Program-made: the position numbers and the translations under genes
Assembly: GCF_000499385.1 (NCBI RefSeq)
Contig: NW_013652516.1
Coordinates: 1-59,873 of the forward strand
DNA from: Eimeria necatrix
Taxonomy: Eukaryota; Apicomplexa; Conoidasida; Eucoccidiorida; Eimeriidae
Direction of reading: 5' to 3'
Length of the DNA stretch: 59,873 bases
Notes under the pieces: model-generated
Database searches by the model: none
What the model was told of the DNA's origin: nothing
Seen by the model: the letters and a program-made list of their open reading frames with translations, nothing else
In this document: in pieces, positions 44,598 through 55,154 of the stretch
Numbering within the stretch: the stretch's first letter is position 1
Layout of the letters: each line of letters opens with the position of its first letter

Positions 44598-45666
44598 AAG
44601 CAGCTTCTGCTCTGATGCTACTTGAGTGTCATCGCCTCATTACGTGGATGCAACAGTGCAGCCAAGTGCTGCTGCAGCAGCTGCTGCTGGTGCAGTGGAC
44701 GCTGCTGCAGCAGCTGCTGCAGCGGCAGCAGCAGCTGCTGCTGCTGCTACCGCTGCTGCTGAGCTTCAGAATTGAAAAGGGCCCTCTGATTGGCCGCTGC
44801 AGAAGTCCGTGCTGCGTCAGCACTGCTGCTGCTCCCCTGAAGAGAAGCTGCTGCTCCCTTTGCTGTAGATCTCAATGTTTTAGAAAAGAGATGAAGTTGC
44901 TGCTGCTGCAGGGAATATTGGAGCAGCAGAAGACGCGGTGTACGTACACCCGCGGGGCTGATGTGGTCTACGCAGTTGGGTTTGTGGCAGTGGCAGCAGC
45001 AGCAGCCACAACAGCAGCAGCAAAAGCAGCAGCAGCAACATGAGCAGTTCAGCAGCATCAAAGCAACAGCAGCACCAGCGGCAGTAGCAGCAACAACAGC
45101 AGTTGCAGCAGCATCAGTAGCAACAGCAGCAGCAACAACAATAGAAGCAGCAGCAACAACAAAAGCAACAGCAGCACCAGAAGCACGAGCAGCAACAGAG
45201 CAGCAGCAGCCACTGCAGCAGCACGGGGGCTGGGCTGCAGGCGAGTTTTTTTCAACTAAAAACGAAGGCAAGTAAAGACAAAGACAGAAGCAGCAGGCAG
45301 ACACATGGGGGGACCTAAGGGGCCTCCATTTTTCTTATAGATTTCGAATTAATAGATCTGGAATGTTCATTAAATCGCGGGCATTTTAGAGGCAATCTAA
45401 AACCTGTGTTCCTTTACTTTTATTACTTTCTTTAAACAACATTTAATTAAAGATTTGACGAAAATATGCTGCGGAAGTAAAGTACGCTGCAGGTTTTCAG
45501 GTGTATGCACACCTAATTTCCGCCGCAAGGCAGGCCAAATTCAGCAGAAAATGCCCCTTTTAGAATTTATTTGTTGAAGAATATGTTTTAAAGTTTATTT
45601 GTTCATAAAAAGATAAATTAATTTGGCAAATTGCTTATGCAAACTTGAAAAGCAACAGCAACCGTC
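44351..45666. other. Intergenic with CAG/CTG tracts, ambiguous coding
   Basis: CTG and CAG runs occur near 44420-44450, 44560-44600, 44670-44760 and 44990-45220. On the minus strand some stretches look protein-like (HLFSKTLRSTAKGAAASLQG near 44870; HQQQLLQQHLAALLHPRNEA near 44650), but no consistent exon chain was found. From 45300 the sequence is AT-rich and unremarkable. Confidence 0.35.
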
Positions 45667-45737
45667 GCGTTAGTAGTCCAGGGGTAGGATGCAACCCTCC
45701 CAAGGTTGCGACCCGGGTTCGAGTCCCGGCTGACGCA
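45667..45737 (+). tRNA. tRNA-Gly(CCC): tRNA-Gly (anticodon CCC)
   Basis: A complete 71-nt cloverleaf. The acceptor stem GCGTTAG pairs with CTGACGC (one T-G pair), followed by discriminator A. The D arm is GTCC-AGGGGTA-GGAT. The anticodon stem CAACC/GGTTG encloses the loop CTCCCAA, giving anticodon CCC. The T arm is CCGGG-TTCGAGT-CCCGG with the internal B-box GGTTCGAGTCC. A T-rich Pol III stop (TCTTTTTCC) follows at about 45740-45750. No intron and no encoded CCA. It stands alone between two protein genes. Confidence 0.96.
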
Positions 45738-45739
45738 CT

Positions 45740-45750
45740 TCTCTTTTTCC
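45740..45750 (+). terminator. Pol III T-run terminator of tRNA-Gly
   Basis: TCTTTTTCC directly downstream of the tRNA 3' end. Confidence 0.7.
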
Positions 45751-46111
45751 TTCAAACTGGCGATTTAAATCTGTTTTTAGCCTTTTAATGCATTTATAAT
45801 CTATTTATAAGTGAAAAGGAAAAATAATTTGAAAGAAAAACCCATTTTTTCATTGCACACAGGGCTGCTGTCGGCTGTGGGGCGGCGGGCGCTGCGGCTT
45901 CGCTGCTGCTGCGCAGCACCCGTAGAAGCCTCTTTGGAAAATCCTCGAGACTAAAAAATAAGTGGAAAGAATTAAAAGGAAAAATAAAATAGCAGTTTGG
46001 ATTTAGTTGCTGCTGCAGTGGCGGCGCTGCGCTCAGCTGCTGCGCTGCTGGCTGAGAGCCTTTGGCTGTGTGCACGCAGCCGAGTGCCTGCTGCACCTGC
46101 AGCGTGAGGCT

Positions 46112-46143
<32 letters not shown>

Positions 46144-46233
46144 CCGCAGGGGGGGCTGCAGAAGCCCCGAAGCAGAACTAAAGAGGCCCCGAGAAAGCCA
46201 CTTCTGCAGATCAGCAGCAAACTAGTTTCCACC
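45751..46233. other. Intergenic before the EF-hand gene
   Basis: AT-rich sequence, then a CAG run at about 46108-46140. A minus-strand frame here reads like a targeting sequence (METSLLLICRSGFLGASLVL), but it overlaps the EF-hand start codon and was not accepted. A T-rich acceptor-like site (TTTTTTAG, minus strand near 45955) followed by LEDFPKRLLRVLRSSSE is noted but unassigned. Confidence 0.35.
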
Positions 46234-47209
46234 ATGCCCCTAGACAGAGCCACAGCCGCTTACTGCGCGCGGGCCATCTCGGAGTTGAAGGCCACCCGAG
46301 AGGGCTCCCTGAGCAGGACTGAGCTGAAGAAGCTGCTGCAGGGTCAGGCCGCAAGCAGCAGCAGCAGCAGCAGCAGCAGCTGCTGCTGCTGCTGCAGCTG
46401 CAGCAGAGGCAGCCGTGAAACACTAGCGGCAGTAGAAGCTGCAGCGACAACAGTAGCAGCTGCAGCAGCAGCGGCTTTAGGAAAAGTAGATTAGGTAGCT
46501 GTAGCGGCAGCAGCGGGAGCAACGCAGTAGCAGCAACTGTAGCTGCAGCAGCAGCAGCAGCACTGCAGCAGCAGCAGCAGCTAGTAGTTTACTATTTTAA
46601 GATGAAATACGCTCACAGAAGCAGCAGGTTGCTGCTGCTGTGTCTCTTCCCCGTGCCTTTTGCTGCAGCTTTTATCCCCTGCTGCTGCAGCCTGTGAAAG
46701 GCCACTGCCTTCGTTGCTTGCTCGCTGCAGCTGCTGCAAAACCCTAAACCCTAAACCCTAAAACAGCGTATACTGTGTGGTCCGCAGAAATACTGGGGGC
46801 CAGTGCCACCGACGATCTTATCTTTTCCCTCATGGCCGAAATTGAGCAGGACTGCACGGGCCAAATCGGTGGGCTAAACCCTAAACCCTAAACCCTAAAC
46901 CCTAAACCCCAAACCCTAAACCCCAAACCCTGAACCCTCAAAACTCCTCTTCTCTGCAACGCAGAGTTCTCGGAGATTCTTCGAGTCTTTGAACGCCAAG
47001 CCGCGGAAGTTTACGACGAAGATGAAGTCCAAGATATGAGTGAGAAGCAGCAGCAGCAACAGCAGCAGCAGCAACAGCAGCAGCAGCAACAGCAGCAGCT
47101 GCAGCAGCAGGAGCCACTTCAATTGCTTTTGCCTTTGCTCAGCTAATGTATGGGTCGCTCTGGGAGGCTCTGCGAGCTGTCTTGACCAGCCCATACCCTT
47201 CCGTAGGCC

Positions 47210-47258
<49 letters not shown>

Positions 47259-48151
47259 TTTGTTGCTGTTGCTGTTGCCGCTGCTACTGCTTCAACAAGA
47301 TAAACTGCTGCTGCTGCTATGTCTGGTGTTGCTGTAGCACCAAAGCTGCCGCTGCTGCTGCTCTTCCGGTTGCTGCCCTTGCTGCTGCAGCAGCAGGAAA
47401 CGCATTGCTGCTACTGTTGCTGTTCCTGCTGCTGCCCTTGCCGCAGCAGCAGCAGGAACACCTGCCCTTGCTGCTGCAGCAGCGGGAACAGCTGCCGCTG
47501 CTGCTGCTGCTGCTGCAGCTGCTGCTAGGTAGCAGTGTCTGAGTGGGCTTTGCTGCAGAAAAGCTGCTGAAGGCTTTCAAAGAAAACTTCAACATGGCTG
47601 TAGACGAAGAGGTCAGTGGGCCCCAGGGGGCCCCCAAAGTGACCCTAAGGGGCCCCAGGGGGCCCTTAAGATGCCCCTAAGGGCCCCCAGGGGGCCCCCA
47701 AAGTGACCCTAAGGGGCCCCAGGGGGCCCTTAAGATGCCCCTAAGGGGCCCCAGGGGGCCCTTAAGATGCCCCTAAGGGGCCCCAGGGGGCCCCCAAAGT
47801 GCCCCTAAGGGGCCCCGGGGGGCCCCCAAAGTGCCCCTAATAAGCCCCTGGGGGCCCCTGAGTGCCCCCCATAAGCCCCGAGGGGCCCCCAAAGAAGCCC
47901 CAAGGGGCCCCCAATATGCCTTTCTTGAGGGGCCCTTTTAAAGAGTCTCAAAAGATCCATTTTAAGCCTTTAAAGGCTCCTAAAGACAGCCTAGGGTACC
48001 TTAGGGGGGCCCCTGCGCCTCAGCGGGGGCCCCCAAAAAGGGCCCCCTTCGGGGCGGGCATGGGGGCCCCCTTGGATACCCATGTGGGCCCCAGGGGGGC
48101 CCCTCGAGGGGCCCCCAAGCAGGCCGCTGTGTTCAGTCGTGTGCATTTGCG

Positions 48152-48206
<55 letters not shown>

Positions 48207-48314
48207 GCTTCAGGCACTGAGGGCCGCGCTGAGAGTGGGGGAAGGAGATAAACTATATTACGCGGTAAGGCAGCAGCAAAAAGTCTCTTAAAATAAAGGG
48301 GGCTGAAGCTAGGA

Positions 48315-48355
<41 letters not shown>

Positions 48356-48441
48356 CAGCCACAGCTGTTGCAGCAGACGCTTTACACAGTCTCTGTGGGC
48401 GCCGCTCTGCGCTGCAGGCATTCAACGCCTACTACAGGTGA
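46234..48441 (+). CDS. EF-hand (calmodulin/centrin-like) protein, 150 aa
   Basis: Seven small exons (46234-46342, 46788-46868, 46965-47039, 47143-47202, 47559-47611, 48214-48264, 48418-48441) join with consistent phases into 150 codons plus a stop. The product has the calmodulin-like two-lobe layout. Its clearest Ca2+ loop is EQDCTGQIEFSE (56-67). The first hand is degenerate (KATREGSLSRTELKKLLQ). The third has the family phrase WVALGGSASCLDQPIPFQKL, and the fourth is reduced to RVGEGDKLYYAAFNAYYR at the C-terminus. The linker is acidic (EVYDEDEVQDM). The VALGG third-hand phrase is common in axonemal or centrin-like EF-hand proteins, so a role in the flagellated microgamete is possible but inferred. 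Introns 1 and 2 hold CCCTAAA arrays and intron 5 holds GGGGCCCC-rich tandem repeat. The tiny last exon ends AGG TGA, where the stop overlaps a potential GTGAG donor. Confidence 0.75.
46738..46763. repeat. CCCTAAA array, EF-hand intron 1
   Basis: Three units about 25 bp upstream of the exon 2 acceptor. Confidence 0.9.
46875..46938. repeat. CCCTAAA/CCCCAAA array, EF-hand intron 2
   Basis: About eight units including variants (CCCCAAA, CCCTGAA) start six bases after the exon 2 end and fill most of a 96-bp intron. Confidence 0.93.
47612..48125. repeat. GGGGCCCC/CCCTAAGGGG tandem repeat, EF-hand intron 5
   Basis: Units such as CCCTAAGGGGCCCCAGGGG recur with a spacing of roughly 30-35 bp over the first 300 bp, then degenerate to single GGGGGCCCCC blocks. 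The motif is nearly self-complementary. Confidence 0.88.
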
Positions 48442-48862
48442 GGGGCCCCCTTTAGGGGCCCCTGGGGGCCCCTCAGGACCCTTGGGGGCCCCCTGGAGCC
48501 CCTGGGGGCCCCTCAAGACCCTTGGGGGCCCTTGGGGCCCCCCGGCGGCCTTTGCGGGCCCCTGTGGATCCCTGAAGGCGCTTGAGGGCCCCCTGGGGCC
48601 CTCAAGGGCCTCTCACGGGCCCCAGGGGGCCCCTCAGAGGGGCCCCCTGGGGCCCCTGAGAGGGGCCCCCTGGGGCCCCTGAGAGGGGCCCCTAGTACTA
48701 AAAGCTGCAGAGATATGAGTAGATGGAACTGGAGACAGAAAAAGCAGCAGCAAAAAGGAAAAAGAAAGAGGAAAGAAAAAAAGAAAAATAAAGAAACTGG
48801 AGAGTGATGAAAGAAGGGAACGAGAGGCAGCAAAGAGCGACAGCAGCAGCAAATTAAAGCGT

Positions 48863-48893
<31 letters not shown>

Positions 48894-49086
48894 GTCTATG
48901 CTGGCATGTGTGCCAAGCTCTAGAAGCTCCGAAGCCCTACTCCAAACCCTACACCCAATTGCAAACCCTAAACCCCAGCCCAAACCCTAAACCCTAGCTC
49001 AAACCCTGAACCCTCATTTCCTGCAAGGCTTATGCTGCCGTGGTCTACCAGCCGCAGCCACCTGGCCAGAGGCCTCGAGAGCTGCT

Positions 49087-49117
49087 CTAAACCCTAAACC
49101 CTAAACCCTAAACCCTC
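49087..49117. repeat. CCCTAAA array
   Basis: Four tandem units between the EF-hand gene and the RRF gene. Confidence 0.93.
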
Positions 49118-49464
49118 GGCTGTACATACACTTCGGAGCTCGGCTGTTGAGCTATGCGTACACCTCGAATGCCTGGGCAAGCCTGCAGGGTTTATTTTCA
49201 ACAAAAAGTTATTTAAAATATAAAATAAAAAATATACTTGTGGATATTTGTTTCCTTCAAGAACATAACCACTAGCTAGGGGCCCCCCACTGCAGATGAG
49301 GGGCCCCCAACTTCCAGGGTCACTGGGGGGCCCCCCGGGGGCCCTGGGGGGCCCCCGGGGGCCCCATGAGCCTCGAGAGAAAACCCTGAGGAGAGTTTGA
49401 TTTAAGAAGTTTGTTACTTTTCTTTCAAAAAGCCAGCAGCATTTCAAGTGACACCCTCTTTCCT

Positions 49465-49508
49465 AGGGTTTAGGGTTTAGGGTTTAGGGTTTAGGGTTTA
49501 GGGTTTAG
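49465..49508. repeat. TTTAGGG array
   Basis: Six tandem units, opposite in orientation to the array at 49087; single or double units continue to about 49740. Confidence 0.93.
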
Positions 49509-49787
49509 AGAGCACATTAAGGTTTGCTGTGAGGCGGCAGCGACCCGTAGGCCTCGACAGCGTCGGGCCTGCGGGAAATTAGGGTTTAGGGTTTGGAGTG
49601 GGGTTTAGGGTTTGGAAGAGGGTGTAGGGCCTCAAAAAGGGTTTAGGGTTTAGATCTTCAGTGTTTAAGGATCAGGGTTTGGGGCCTCGGAGCCTCAGGC
49701 TCCAGGGTTTAGAATTTAGGGTTTAGGGTTTAGGGTTTAGGGGGGCCCCACTCTGGGCCCTAAGACTGACACCAGAGGGGCCCCGCA

Positions 49788-49819
49788 ATGCTCGCTGGGG
49801 CGCTAAAGCCAGCAGGCCT

Positions 49820-49850
<31 letters not shown>

Positions 49851-50583
49851 CGAGTGCAGCAGCAGCAGCAGCAGCAGCGAGTGCAGCAGCAGCAGCACCT
49901 CCCGCGAGCGAAGCTGCTGCTGCCTCTGCTGCTGCTCCTCTTCAGCCTGTGGGGCCCCCCCTGGGTTCTGACCCAAGGGGGGCCCCTGGAGGGGCCCCCT
50001 CAGGGGCCCCTCCAGGGGCCCCCTTTGCTGGCAGCAGCTTCACTGCTGCAGCAACGCGGTGCCCACTATTTGCTGCTCCGCGGCGTCTACAGCAGCAGCA
50101 GCAGCAGCAGCTGCAGCAGCAGCAGCAGCTGCTGCTGCGGCAGCCTGCAGCGCCGTCGCACTGCCCTAGACTGCCCCGCGGGCTTCATAACAAATCTGGG
50201 GCCTCTAGTGACTGAGGGGGGCCCCCAAGGGGGGCCCCCTTACCCCCAAGGGGGGCCCCCTTACCCCCAAGGGGGGCCCCCTTACCCCCAAGGGGGGCCC
50301 CCTTGCCCCGAAAGGGGGGCCCCCTGCCCGTTGGGGGCCCCCCAGACCCTCCCGGGGGCCCCTCCTGCGCTGTGGGGCCGGCGGCGGGGGCCCCCCGAGC
50401 AGCAGGGGGGCCCCCGGGGCCCCCAGGGGGGCCCCCAGGGGGGCCCCCAGGGGGGCCCCCAGGGTACCCTGGGGGCCCCCTGGGACCGCGCAGCATTTGT
50501 TAAGGGCCTTCGCCCCAAACTGCAGGCTTGTGTAGAAGCCCTGCAGCAGCACTTCCTCGCCATTGGCAGTCTACAGCTAACGT

Positions 50584-50654
<71 letters not shown>

Positions 50655-50803
50655 GTTGTAGCAGTCGGGTGGGGGGAGACGAAGCAGGAATAGTAGTAGC
50701 ATTAGCAGCAGCAGAAGCTGCAGCAGAAACGAGTGGAGCAGCAGCAGCAGCGGGAGCAGCACTGGAAGCAGTAGCAGCAGCAACATGAAAAGTGTCAGCA
50801 ACT

Positions 50804-50839
<36 letters not shown>

Positions 50840-51150
50840 ACTTTGCGACTGCTGCCTTGCAGGCCCGCCACGCTGGCCCAGGTGAAGGTCACTGTGGAAG
50901 CCCCTGAGGGGCCACCAGCACAGCAGCAGCAGCAGCAGCAGCAGAAGCAGCAGCAGAAGCGGCAGCAGCAGAAGCAGCGTCAGCAGCAGAAGCAGCAGAA
51001 GCAGCAGCAGCAGCAGCAACCTTTGCATGCAGTCGCCAGCATACACATACTGGGAGCTTCCGAGCTGCTGGTGAGGCCTCACGAAGCAGCAGCTGCTGCT
51101 GCAGTTGAGGCAGCTCTAAGAAATGCCCCGGGTGGCTTTAGTGTCTGCCT

Positions 51151-51184
<34 letters not shown>

Positions 51185-51255
51185 CGTGACTCCACTGGGA
51201 AGCCAATTCCGTACGTGCCCTTCGCCAGGCGGGGCTGCTGCTGCTGCCGTAGCTC

Positions 51256-51294
<39 letters not shown>

Positions 51295-51798
51295 GTGCTG
51301 TCCTGGTTGCTGCGGTTGTCTTGAAGCCATGCAGTGCTGTCGTTTCTGCTGCTGCTGCTGCTGCTGCTGCCACTGCTGCTGCTTTTGTTGCTGTTTTGTG
51401 CGCAGGGAGTTTATTGTCCGTCGGCCCAGCGTCACGCGAGAATGGCGGTGAGCGCTGCTGGTGCTGCTGCTGCAGCAGCAGCTGCTGCTGCTGCTGCTGT
51501 TGCTGCTGTTGCTGCTGCTGTTTCTGCCGTTGTTTCTGCTGCTGTTTCTGCTGCTGTTTCTGCTGTGGTTACCGCTGCTCTTTTTGCTTTTGTTTCTGGT
51601 GCTGTTGCTGTTGCTGCTGGCGTTGCTGTTGCTGTTGCTGCTGTGTTTGCTGCTGCTGCTGCTGTTCCTGCTGCTGCTGCTGTTCCTGCTGCTGCTGTTG
51701 CCTCCCTCTACATTGTTTGCTGCTGCTGGTCTGCCCGGCCTGCGCAGCCCCAGAGCAGCTCGGCCTATTCCTTTTCTTATCTCTTTTTATTTATTTAC

Positions 51799-51861
<63 letters not shown>

Positions 51862-52223
51862 TTTTATATTCTTTGTTTGCTTATTTGTTTTTTATTTTTA
51901 ATTCTTTCTTGTTCTTCTTTTATCTCTCTCACTCTCTGTCTTTTCTTTTATCGCTCCGCCTCTCTTTGCTTCATTCGTCCTCTTTTTTTCTTTTTTATTT
52001 TCTTTTTTCTTTTTATTTCCTTTATGAGCTTTAAGTCTCTTTATTTTGTCTCCTTTTTATTTATTTATTTCTTTTTTCTTTTTCTTTTCTCTATTTATTT
52101 TTTCTCTTTTCTGCTTTTTGTTTTGCTGCCTCTGGACCTTTTGCTGCTGCTAGACAAGCTGAGGTCCGGCGGGCCAAAGAAGCAGCAGAAGCAACAAAAG
52201 TCTCTCTAAGGTAGGCCGCTCTT

Positions 52224-52276
<53 letters not shown>

Positions 52277-52546
52277 ACGGTAGCAGCCTTTCTGTGTCTC
52301 ACGCCAGTACCGCTTCTCTTCTAGTTGCAAGTAAGCACTTGGAAGTAATACGAGGGCCGCAGTGGAGCAGCAGCACCAGCAGCAGCAGCAGCAGCAGCAG
52401 TGCAGCAGCAGCAGCAACAGGTTGCGGTGCTGCTGCTTCAGGGCTGTGAGGCGGGAGGCCCTGCAGCGCGTGCGCGAAAAGCTGAACAGCAAACGCATTG
52501 GAGAGGATGAGGCCCATGCAACAGAGGTGGGGCTTTGAAACTCTGC

Positions 52547-52592
<46 letters not shown>

Positions 52593-52870
52593 TCCTACTA
52601 GTGTATTTAGTGTTGAGGCCATGTGTCCCCTCCGTAGCCGCCCAAAATCCTGCGTACAACTAAAGCTCCACTGCCTCTGCTGCTGCTGCTGCTGCTGTTT
52701 TTACTCTCACTGCTGTTGCTGCGCTGCTGCTGCGCTGCTGCTGCTGCGCTGCTGCTGCTGCTGCGCTGCTGCTGCTGCAGGCTGCAGTGGATCGCGAAGT
52801 AGAAACTTTTGTCTCTGCTGTCAGCGACTGTCTGCGGCAGAAGCAAAAGGCCCTCCTCTCGTTTGCCTAG
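49788..52870 (+). CDS. RRF: Organellar ribosome recycling factor (RRF)
   Basis: Six exons (49788-50581, 50863-51210, 51406-51447, 52154-52210, 52442-52526, 52781-52870) join in phases 2, 2, 2, 2 and 0 to 471 aa. The RRF core starts near AFVKGLRPKLQACVEALQ and continues LTPATLAQVKVTVEAP and HILGASELLVRPHE (domain II), then FIVRRPSVTREWR (bacterial IPPLTEERR), QAEVRRAKEAAEATKVSLR, AVRREALQRVREKLNS and DREVETFVSAVSDCLRQK, the long helices of domain I. RRF releases post-termination ribosomes with EF-G, and in eukaryotes occurs only in organelles. The N-terminus has poly-Q, then a hydrophobic core (about residues 43-56, LLLPLLLLLFSLWG), then a long extension with PYPQGGP repeats. A signal-peptide-like core would fit the apicoplast, but it sits 40 residues in, so the mitochondrion is not excluded. 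A Q-rich insertion splits domain II, and intron 3 has a long TTTA microsatellite. Confidence 0.9.
50213..50475 (+). repeat. GGGGGGCCCCC tandem repeats coding PYPQGGP and GGPQ units
   Basis: Four 21-bp units (CCCCCAAGGGGGGCCCCCTTA) encode PYPQGGP, followed by variants and then 12-bp GGCCCCCAGGGG units encoding GPQG. They lie in exon 1 of RRF, before the conserved core. The palindromic GGGGGCCCCC is the same motif that fills nearby noncoding regions, here kept in frame. Confidence 0.88.
51785..51875. repeat. TTTA tetranucleotide microsatellite, RRF intron 3
   Basis: Over 20 TTTA units followed by about 250 bp of T/C-rich sequence up to the exon 4 acceptor (CTGCTAG). Confidence 0.93.
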
Positions 52871-52904
52871 AGCTTCATGGGCCCATAATTTCCCGAACTT
52901 GACT

Positions 52905-52937
52905 CTAAACCCTAAACCCTAAACCCTAAACCCTAGA
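52905..52937. repeat. CCCTAAA array downstream of RRF
   Basis: Four units 35 bp past the RRF stop. Confidence 0.93.
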
Positions 52938-52974
52938 AAACTCCAAAAACCCTTAGTGAGCCCGATGAAGTTAA

Positions 52975-55110
52975 CTTAAAGAGCTCACCACCCTTTAAAG
53001 AGTTCTAAAGATTCTTAAAGGATCTAGAGGGACCCAAAAGGACATTTAAAGGACTCAAAAGGCCTCAAAGAACTTCAAAGATTTTAAAAGAATCTTTGGA
53101 AACACAAATGAGTTTTAGAGGATTTTAAGGGGCAGCAAAAGGTTTTAAATGATCTTGGAAAGACTTAAGGGCCCCAAGAGTGTTAACTAATTCTAAATGG
53201 ACCTTAAAAAGCTTTAGTGGACCTTAATGGACCTTAAAGGGTTTTAGTGGACCTCAGTGGACCTTAATGGACCTTAGTGGACCTTAAAGAACTCTAAAAA
53301 GGACTTTAATGGACCTTAAATGGTTTTAGTGGACCTTAATGGACCTTAGTGGACCTTAATGGACCTTAAAGGACTTTAAAAAGGACCTTAATGGACCTTA
53401 AAGGGTTTTAATGGACCTTAATGGACCCTAATGGACCTTAGTGGACCTTAAAAGACCTGGAATGACTTCAAAACACCTTAAAAGGGACCTTAAAATTGGC
53501 CTTAATGGACCTTAATGGACCTCAGCGGACCTTAAAGAGGACCTTAATGGACCTCAGTGGACCTCAGTGGACCTTAAAGGACCTTAAAGGACCTTAAAAA
53601 GAACCTTAAAGAAATTTAAAGGACTTTACAGGACCTTAAAGGACTTTAAAGGACCTTAAAGGACCTTAAAGGACTTTAAAGGACCTTAGAAGACTTTAAA
53701 GGACCTTAAAGGACTTTAAAGGAACTTAAAGGACTTTAAAGGACTTCAGAAAGCCTTAAAGAAGTTCAAAAGACCTTAAATGACTTCAAAGGACTTCAAA
53801 GAATTTTAAAGAAATATTTTAAGAGACCTCAGAGGGCCTCTAGGGGCTTTAAGAGGCGCTGCAAAGCCGAAGAAAACTTCGAGAAAGTTTTGAGACTTTG
53901 AAGAAAGTTGGAAAGACTTTTGAAGGACCAAATGGATTTAAAGGCCCCTAAAGGACCTAATAAACCTCAAAGACAGTCAAAAGGTTTCAAAAAGACTTCA
54001 AAAATATTTAAAAAGATTTAAAAAAATTCACAAAAGTCTTTAAAACCTTTAAAAGACTTAAAGAGTCTCAAAAGGACTTTACCAAGTGCAACTTAAAGAG
54101 GCTTAAAGGCCATTAGGAAATGAAAAAGACCCAAAAGACCTTTAAGAGACATAAAATGAAATTTAAAAACTTTGGAAGAGTTTACAAAAGTTTTTAAGAC
54201 TTTTGAAGACTTTCGAAGAATTCAGAAGAGTTTAGAAGACTTTAAAAGACTTTAAAAGGCTTTAGAAGGTCTTAGAGAACTTCAAACGACTTTGAAGGAC
54301 TTCAGAAGACTTTAGAAGGCTTTAAAAGACTTTAAAAGACTTCGAAAGATTTCAAGATTTCTTAAAAGTCTTTTTAAGTCTCTTTAAAAATTTTAAAGAG
54401 ACTTTAAAAGACTTTTAAGGACTTTAGAAACATTTAGAAAACTTTGAAAGATATTAGAAGACTTCAAAAGGTTTCAAAAGACATCAAAAGACTTTAAAGG
54501 ACTTCACGAGTCTTCAGAACATCTCAGAGAACTTTAAAGGACTTTAAAAGATTTTGAAAGATTTAAAAAAGTTAAAAAGACTTAAAAGACTTCAAAAAAC
54601 TTAAAAAGGCTTTAAAGGAGTTTAAAGGACTCTTAAAGATTTCCAGAAACTTTTTAGTAATCAAAAGAATCTTTAAAAGATCCTTAAAGACCTCAAAAGA
54701 TTTTTAAAGACTTTTAATGAAGATAAAGGATTTTAAAATATCATAAATAATTTTTAAATATCTTTCAAAACCTTAAAAGACTTTTAATGATCTTAAATGA
54801 TTTTAAATTGTTTTAAAAGATCTTCAAACACCCTAGGAGGACCTTGAAAGACTTTAAATGATCTTAAATGATCTTAAATGATTTTAGATGATCTTAAATG
54901 ATTTTAAATGATTTTAGATGATTTTAAATGATTTTAAATAATCTTTAAATACTTCAATAAACCTTAAAGGAGCTTAAAGGGCCTAAAAAGGATCTTGAAG
55001 AGGACTAAATGGGTCTTTTAAAAGCTCCAAAAGAGTCTTAAAAGATCTAAAAGAATCTTAAAAAACTCCACAAAACCTCTAAAGAGCTGAAGGAAACTAA
55101 AGACTGCGCC
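52975..55110. repeat. 2.1-kb degenerate ACCTTAAAGG/ACTTTAAAGG tandem array
   Basis: A long region built of short units (GGACCTTAATGG, GGACTTTAAAGG, AGACTTTAAAAG) with a period near 10-12 bp. It changes gradually from left to right: TGGACCTTAA-rich to 53600, AAGGACTTTAA to 53800, AAGACTTTAAAAG to 54500, then AAATGATTTTAAATG around 54830-54950. It has no ORF, no trinucleotide runs and no telomere repeats, and separates the convergent RRF and BRCA2 genes. The core TTTAAA/CTTAAG is palindromic. Confidence 0.9.
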
Positions 55111-55154
55111 AGGCGCCAACAGCAGTCTGCATGCGGCTTTAAAAGGGCCACACA

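Larger units (their letters stand above)
48442..49787. other. Intergenic: GGGGCCCC repeats and telomere-type arrays
   Basis: 48442-48700 holds GGGGCCCCTCAG/GGGCCCCTGGGG repeats. 48845-48890 holds a CTG run. 48940-49015 and 49087-49117 hold CCCTAAA-type arrays. 49260-49370 holds GGGGGCCCCC blocks. 49465-49508 is a clean TTTAGGG array, with scattered TTTAGGG to 49740. No gene was recognised, although a short frame after CTGCAAG at 49027 (AYAAVVYQPQPPGQRPRELL) is open. Confidence 0.6.

Noticed and set aside
45972..46253. Minus-strand frame resembling a mitochondrial presequence
   Set aside because: Its start overlaps the EF-hand start codon on the other strand, part is a (CTG)n translation, and no downstream exon could be joined in phase.
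48513..48983. Minus-strand Gly/Pro frame with a hydrophobic stretch
   Set aside because: It derives from GGGGCCCC repeats and a polypyrimidine tract. Its composition is explained by the repeat alone.
49465..49508. True chromosome end suggested by a TTTAGGG array
   Set aside because: Arrays are short, occur in both orientations and lie inside or between genes, so they are interstitial rather than a telomere.
52783..52870. Separate small gene after RRF
   Set aside because: It joins in phase 0 to RRF exon 5 and matches the C-terminal helix of the RRF family, so it is the last RRF exon.
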